Part shown: positions 58,501 to 64,000 of the stretch, one piece after another | How positions within the stretch are numbered: the stretch's first letter is position 1 | Layout of the letters: each line of letters opens with the position of its first letter | Source of the DNA: Catenulispora sp. EB89 | GTDB lineage: Bacteria; Actinomycetota; Actinomycetes; Streptomycetales; Catenulisporaceae | Length of the DNA stretch: 64,000 nt | Assembly (NCBI RefSeq): GCF_041261445.1 | Contig: NZ_JBGCCU010000011.1 | Location: forward strand, 248,001-312,000 | Reading direction: 5' to 3' | Notes under the pieces: generated by a model | The model's database searches: none | What the model was told of the DNA's origin: nothing | The model's input: only the letters and a program-made list of their open reading frames with translations | Translations under genes and position numbers: made by a program

Positions 58501-60373
58501 ATGGCCACGCCCTTGGGGACACCGGTCGAGCCGGACGTGAACATCACGTAGGCCAGGTTGTCCGGCGTGATGCCGGGGTCTGCGTTGTCGAGATCTGTGT
58601 TGTCGAGATCTGTGTCATCGAGGCCATCGAGGTCATCGAGGTACAGGACCGGCGACCGGGTCCCGGCCACCATCGCGGCCGTCGCGCGGTCGGTCAGGAT
58701 CAGCGCCGGATCGGCGGTGTCCAGCAGCAGCCCGACGCGCGCCGATGGGAAGGCCGGGTCGACCGGCAGGTAGGCGCCGCCGGCCTTGAGCACCGCCAGC
58801 AGCGCGACCACCAGGTCCGCCGAGCGCGGCAGCGCCACGGCGGTCAGCACGTCCGGGCCGACGCCCCGCGCACGCAGCACCGCGGCGAGCCGTCCGGCCC
58901 GGGCCTCCAGGTCGCGGTAGGAGAGCTCGGTCCCGCCGCAGACCACCGCCGCGGCGTCCGGGGTCCGCACCGCCTGGGCGGCCACCAGCTCCGGGAGCGT
59001 CGCGGCCGGCACCGGCGCCGCGGTGGCGTTCAGCCGGTCCAGCTGCTCCCGCTCGGCACCGGTGAGCACGTCCACCCGGCCCAGCGGCGTCCCGGGGTCG
59101 GCGACGACCTGTCGCAGCACCCGGACGTACCGCTCGACCAGGCTCTGCGCGGTGGCCCGGTCGAACAGCTCAGTCGCGTACTCCAGGCGTCCGTACCCGC
59201 CGCCGGACTCGGTCGGGATGATGTTCAGGACCAGGTCGAACTTGGCGGTGCCGGTGCTCGCGGACAGCGGCGTGACCCGCAGCCCGGGCATCTCGACCCG
59301 CGACCACTCGAACTGCCAGGCCAGCATCACCTGGAACAGGGGCTGGTAGGAGGTGGTGCGCTCCGGGCCGAGCAGTTCCACCAGGCGCTCGAACGGCACG
59401 TCCTGGTTGTCGTAGGCGGCCAGCGCGCGGTCGCGCACCTGCTGGAGCAGCCCGGCGAACGACGGGTCGCCGGCCAGGTCCACGCGCAGCACCCAGGTGT
59501 TCGCGAAGAAGCCGATCAGCTCGTCGAGCTGTTCGTCGGCGCGGCCCTCGATCGGGCTGCCGATGGTCAGGTCGTTGCCCGCGCCGAGGTGGTGCAGCAG
59601 CACGGCGAGCGCCGCCTGCGCGGCCATCGGCGGCGTGGCGCCGTTGTCGGCGGCGAGCTTGCGCAGCCCGCCGAGCAGGTCCGGTTCCAGCTCGAAGTCG
59701 GTGTACGCGCCGCGGTGGTCGGGGCTGGTCGGCCGCGGCCGGTCCAGCGGCAGCTGCACCGGCTGGCGCGATCCGGCCAGTTCCCGGCGCCAGTAGTCCA
59801 GCTGTGCGGCGGCGATGCTGCCCGGGTCGGCCTCGTCGCCGAGCAGCTGCCGCTGCCAGAGCGTGTAGTCCCGGTACTGCACCGGAAGCGGTTTCCAGTC
59901 CGGCGCACTCCCCCGGTGGCGGGCCGTGTACGCGGACACCAGGTCGCGCAGGAACGGCCCCATCGACGCGCCGTCCGAGGCGACGTGGTGGAACACGAAC
60001 ACCAGCACGTGCTCCTGCGGGCCGGTGCGGAGCACGGTCGTGCGCAGCGGCAGGTCCGTGTCCAGCTGGAAGGTCTCCGAGGCGGCCAGGTGCATCGCGG
60101 AGTCCAGTGCGCCGGCGGAGACGTCCACGACCCGCAGCGCGACGGTCGCCTCGGCCGGGGGCAGGATCCGCTGCTCCGGCCGGCCGTCCGCGTCCTCCAC
60201 GATCAGGGTCCGCAGACTCTCGTGCCGGGTCACGATGTCCTGCACCGCCGCGGCCAGGGCCGCGGTGTCCAGCGGCCCCTCCAGGCGCAGCGCGAACGGG
60301 ATGTTGTAGGTGGCGGACGGGCCTTCGAGCCGGTGCAGGAACCACAGCCGGCTCTGGGCGAAGGACAGGGGGG

Positions 60374-60377
<4 letters not shown>
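52566..60377 (-). CDS. NRPS, two modules C-A-PCP-E / C-A-PCP
   Basis: A 2603-residue synthetase. Module 1: C with HHVASDG (LCL type), A with [18 protein letters not shown] with the GGDSIRS form that precedes epimerases, E domain with [13 protein letters not shown] and the NYLGKAS end segment. Module 2: C with HHLLFDGWS (DCL type, after the D-residue), A with [28 protein letters not shown]. Pocket residues read by eye: D-V-F-A-V-A-A-Y-A (module 1) and D-V-F-S-N-S-S-Y-A (module 2), not assigned. The ATG at 60377 overlaps the previous stop (ATGA). The protein ends [11 protein letters not shown], very close to the tail of the preceding NRPS. Module 1 installs a D-amino acid. Confidence 0.94.
58585..58641. 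repeat. Asp/Leu repeat in an A domain
   Basis: Two exact 15-bp copies of TTGTCGAGATCTGTG followed by three CATCGAGG-type units encode an acidic Leu-Asp-Asp/Asn stretch on the minus strand. It is inserted in the loop before the A3 phosphate-binding motif of the first A domain of this protein. Confidence 0.8.

Positions 60378-64000
<3,623 letters not shown>

Overview
The window is 64 kb of very GC-rich DNA with strong GC bias at third codon positions, many GTG/TTG starts, ATGA-type stop/start overlaps, TetR/MarR/MerR/GntR/Lrp regulators, a SARP-type regulator, secreted carbohydrate enzymes and a nonribosomal peptide synthetase (NRPS) locus. This points to a filamentous, secondary-metabolite-producing actinomycete. 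Species cannot be fixed from the sequence alone. I saw no rRNA, tRNA, CRISPR array or insertion sequence.

Layout. (1) 1-12.8 kb: the 3' end of a beta-propeller-like protein, an MDR/quinone-type oxidoreductase divergent from its TetR regulator with a clear shared operator, an alpha/beta hydrolase, a CooC/ParA-type ATPase plus a small partner behind a Fur/Zur-like box, a very large secreted GH92 alpha-mannosidase, a flavin disulfide-type reductase, a Nudix hydrolase and a DUF1269 membrane protein. (2) 12.9-20.3 kb: a MarR-ABC ATPase-ABC permease operon, a MerR-controlled NAD-epimerase operon, an SDR/TetR divergent pair, azlCD with a divergent Lrp regulator, and another MarR. (3) 20.3-28.3 kb: a SARP-NB-ARC regulator facing an oligopeptide ABC operon. 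The operon is preceded by a leaderless 31-codon ORF with two Cys codons near its end, a candidate attenuator peptide. (4) 28.3-38.6 kb: a DUF4242 protein, a YbhN-like membrane protein, an overlapping pair of NACHT NTPases that looks like a conflict/defence module, a ketopantoate-reductase-like enzyme, an LPDTG-anchored aspartic protease and a two-domain VOC protein. (5) 38.6-41.1 kb: a coupled GntR-2OG oxygenase-HD oxygenase operon that closely resembles the TmpA/TmpB pair of quaternary-ammonium phosphonate breakdown, followed by a decayed regulator/transporter relic.

(6) 41.7-64 kb (runs off the right edge): a glycopeptide-type NRPS cluster. Three NRPS proteins, a type II thioesterase and a P450 form one leftward operon. 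Visible domain order is ...E-C-A-PCP / C-A-PCP-E-C-A-PCP / C-A-MT-PCP-TE. The predicted peptide has at least two D-residues, an N-methylated last residue, and release by the terminal TE. Two convergent rightward genes encode a proline-3-hydroxylase-like enzyme and a PhyH-type dioxygenase. They are separated from the NRPS operon by a strong bidirectional terminator, and they diverge from a free-standing carrier protein and a sugar transferase. Together these imply a hydroxylated, glycosylated, oxidised nonribosomal peptide.

Short tandem repeats (10-15 bp units) recur through the window, in linkers, promoters and exactly at two stop codons.
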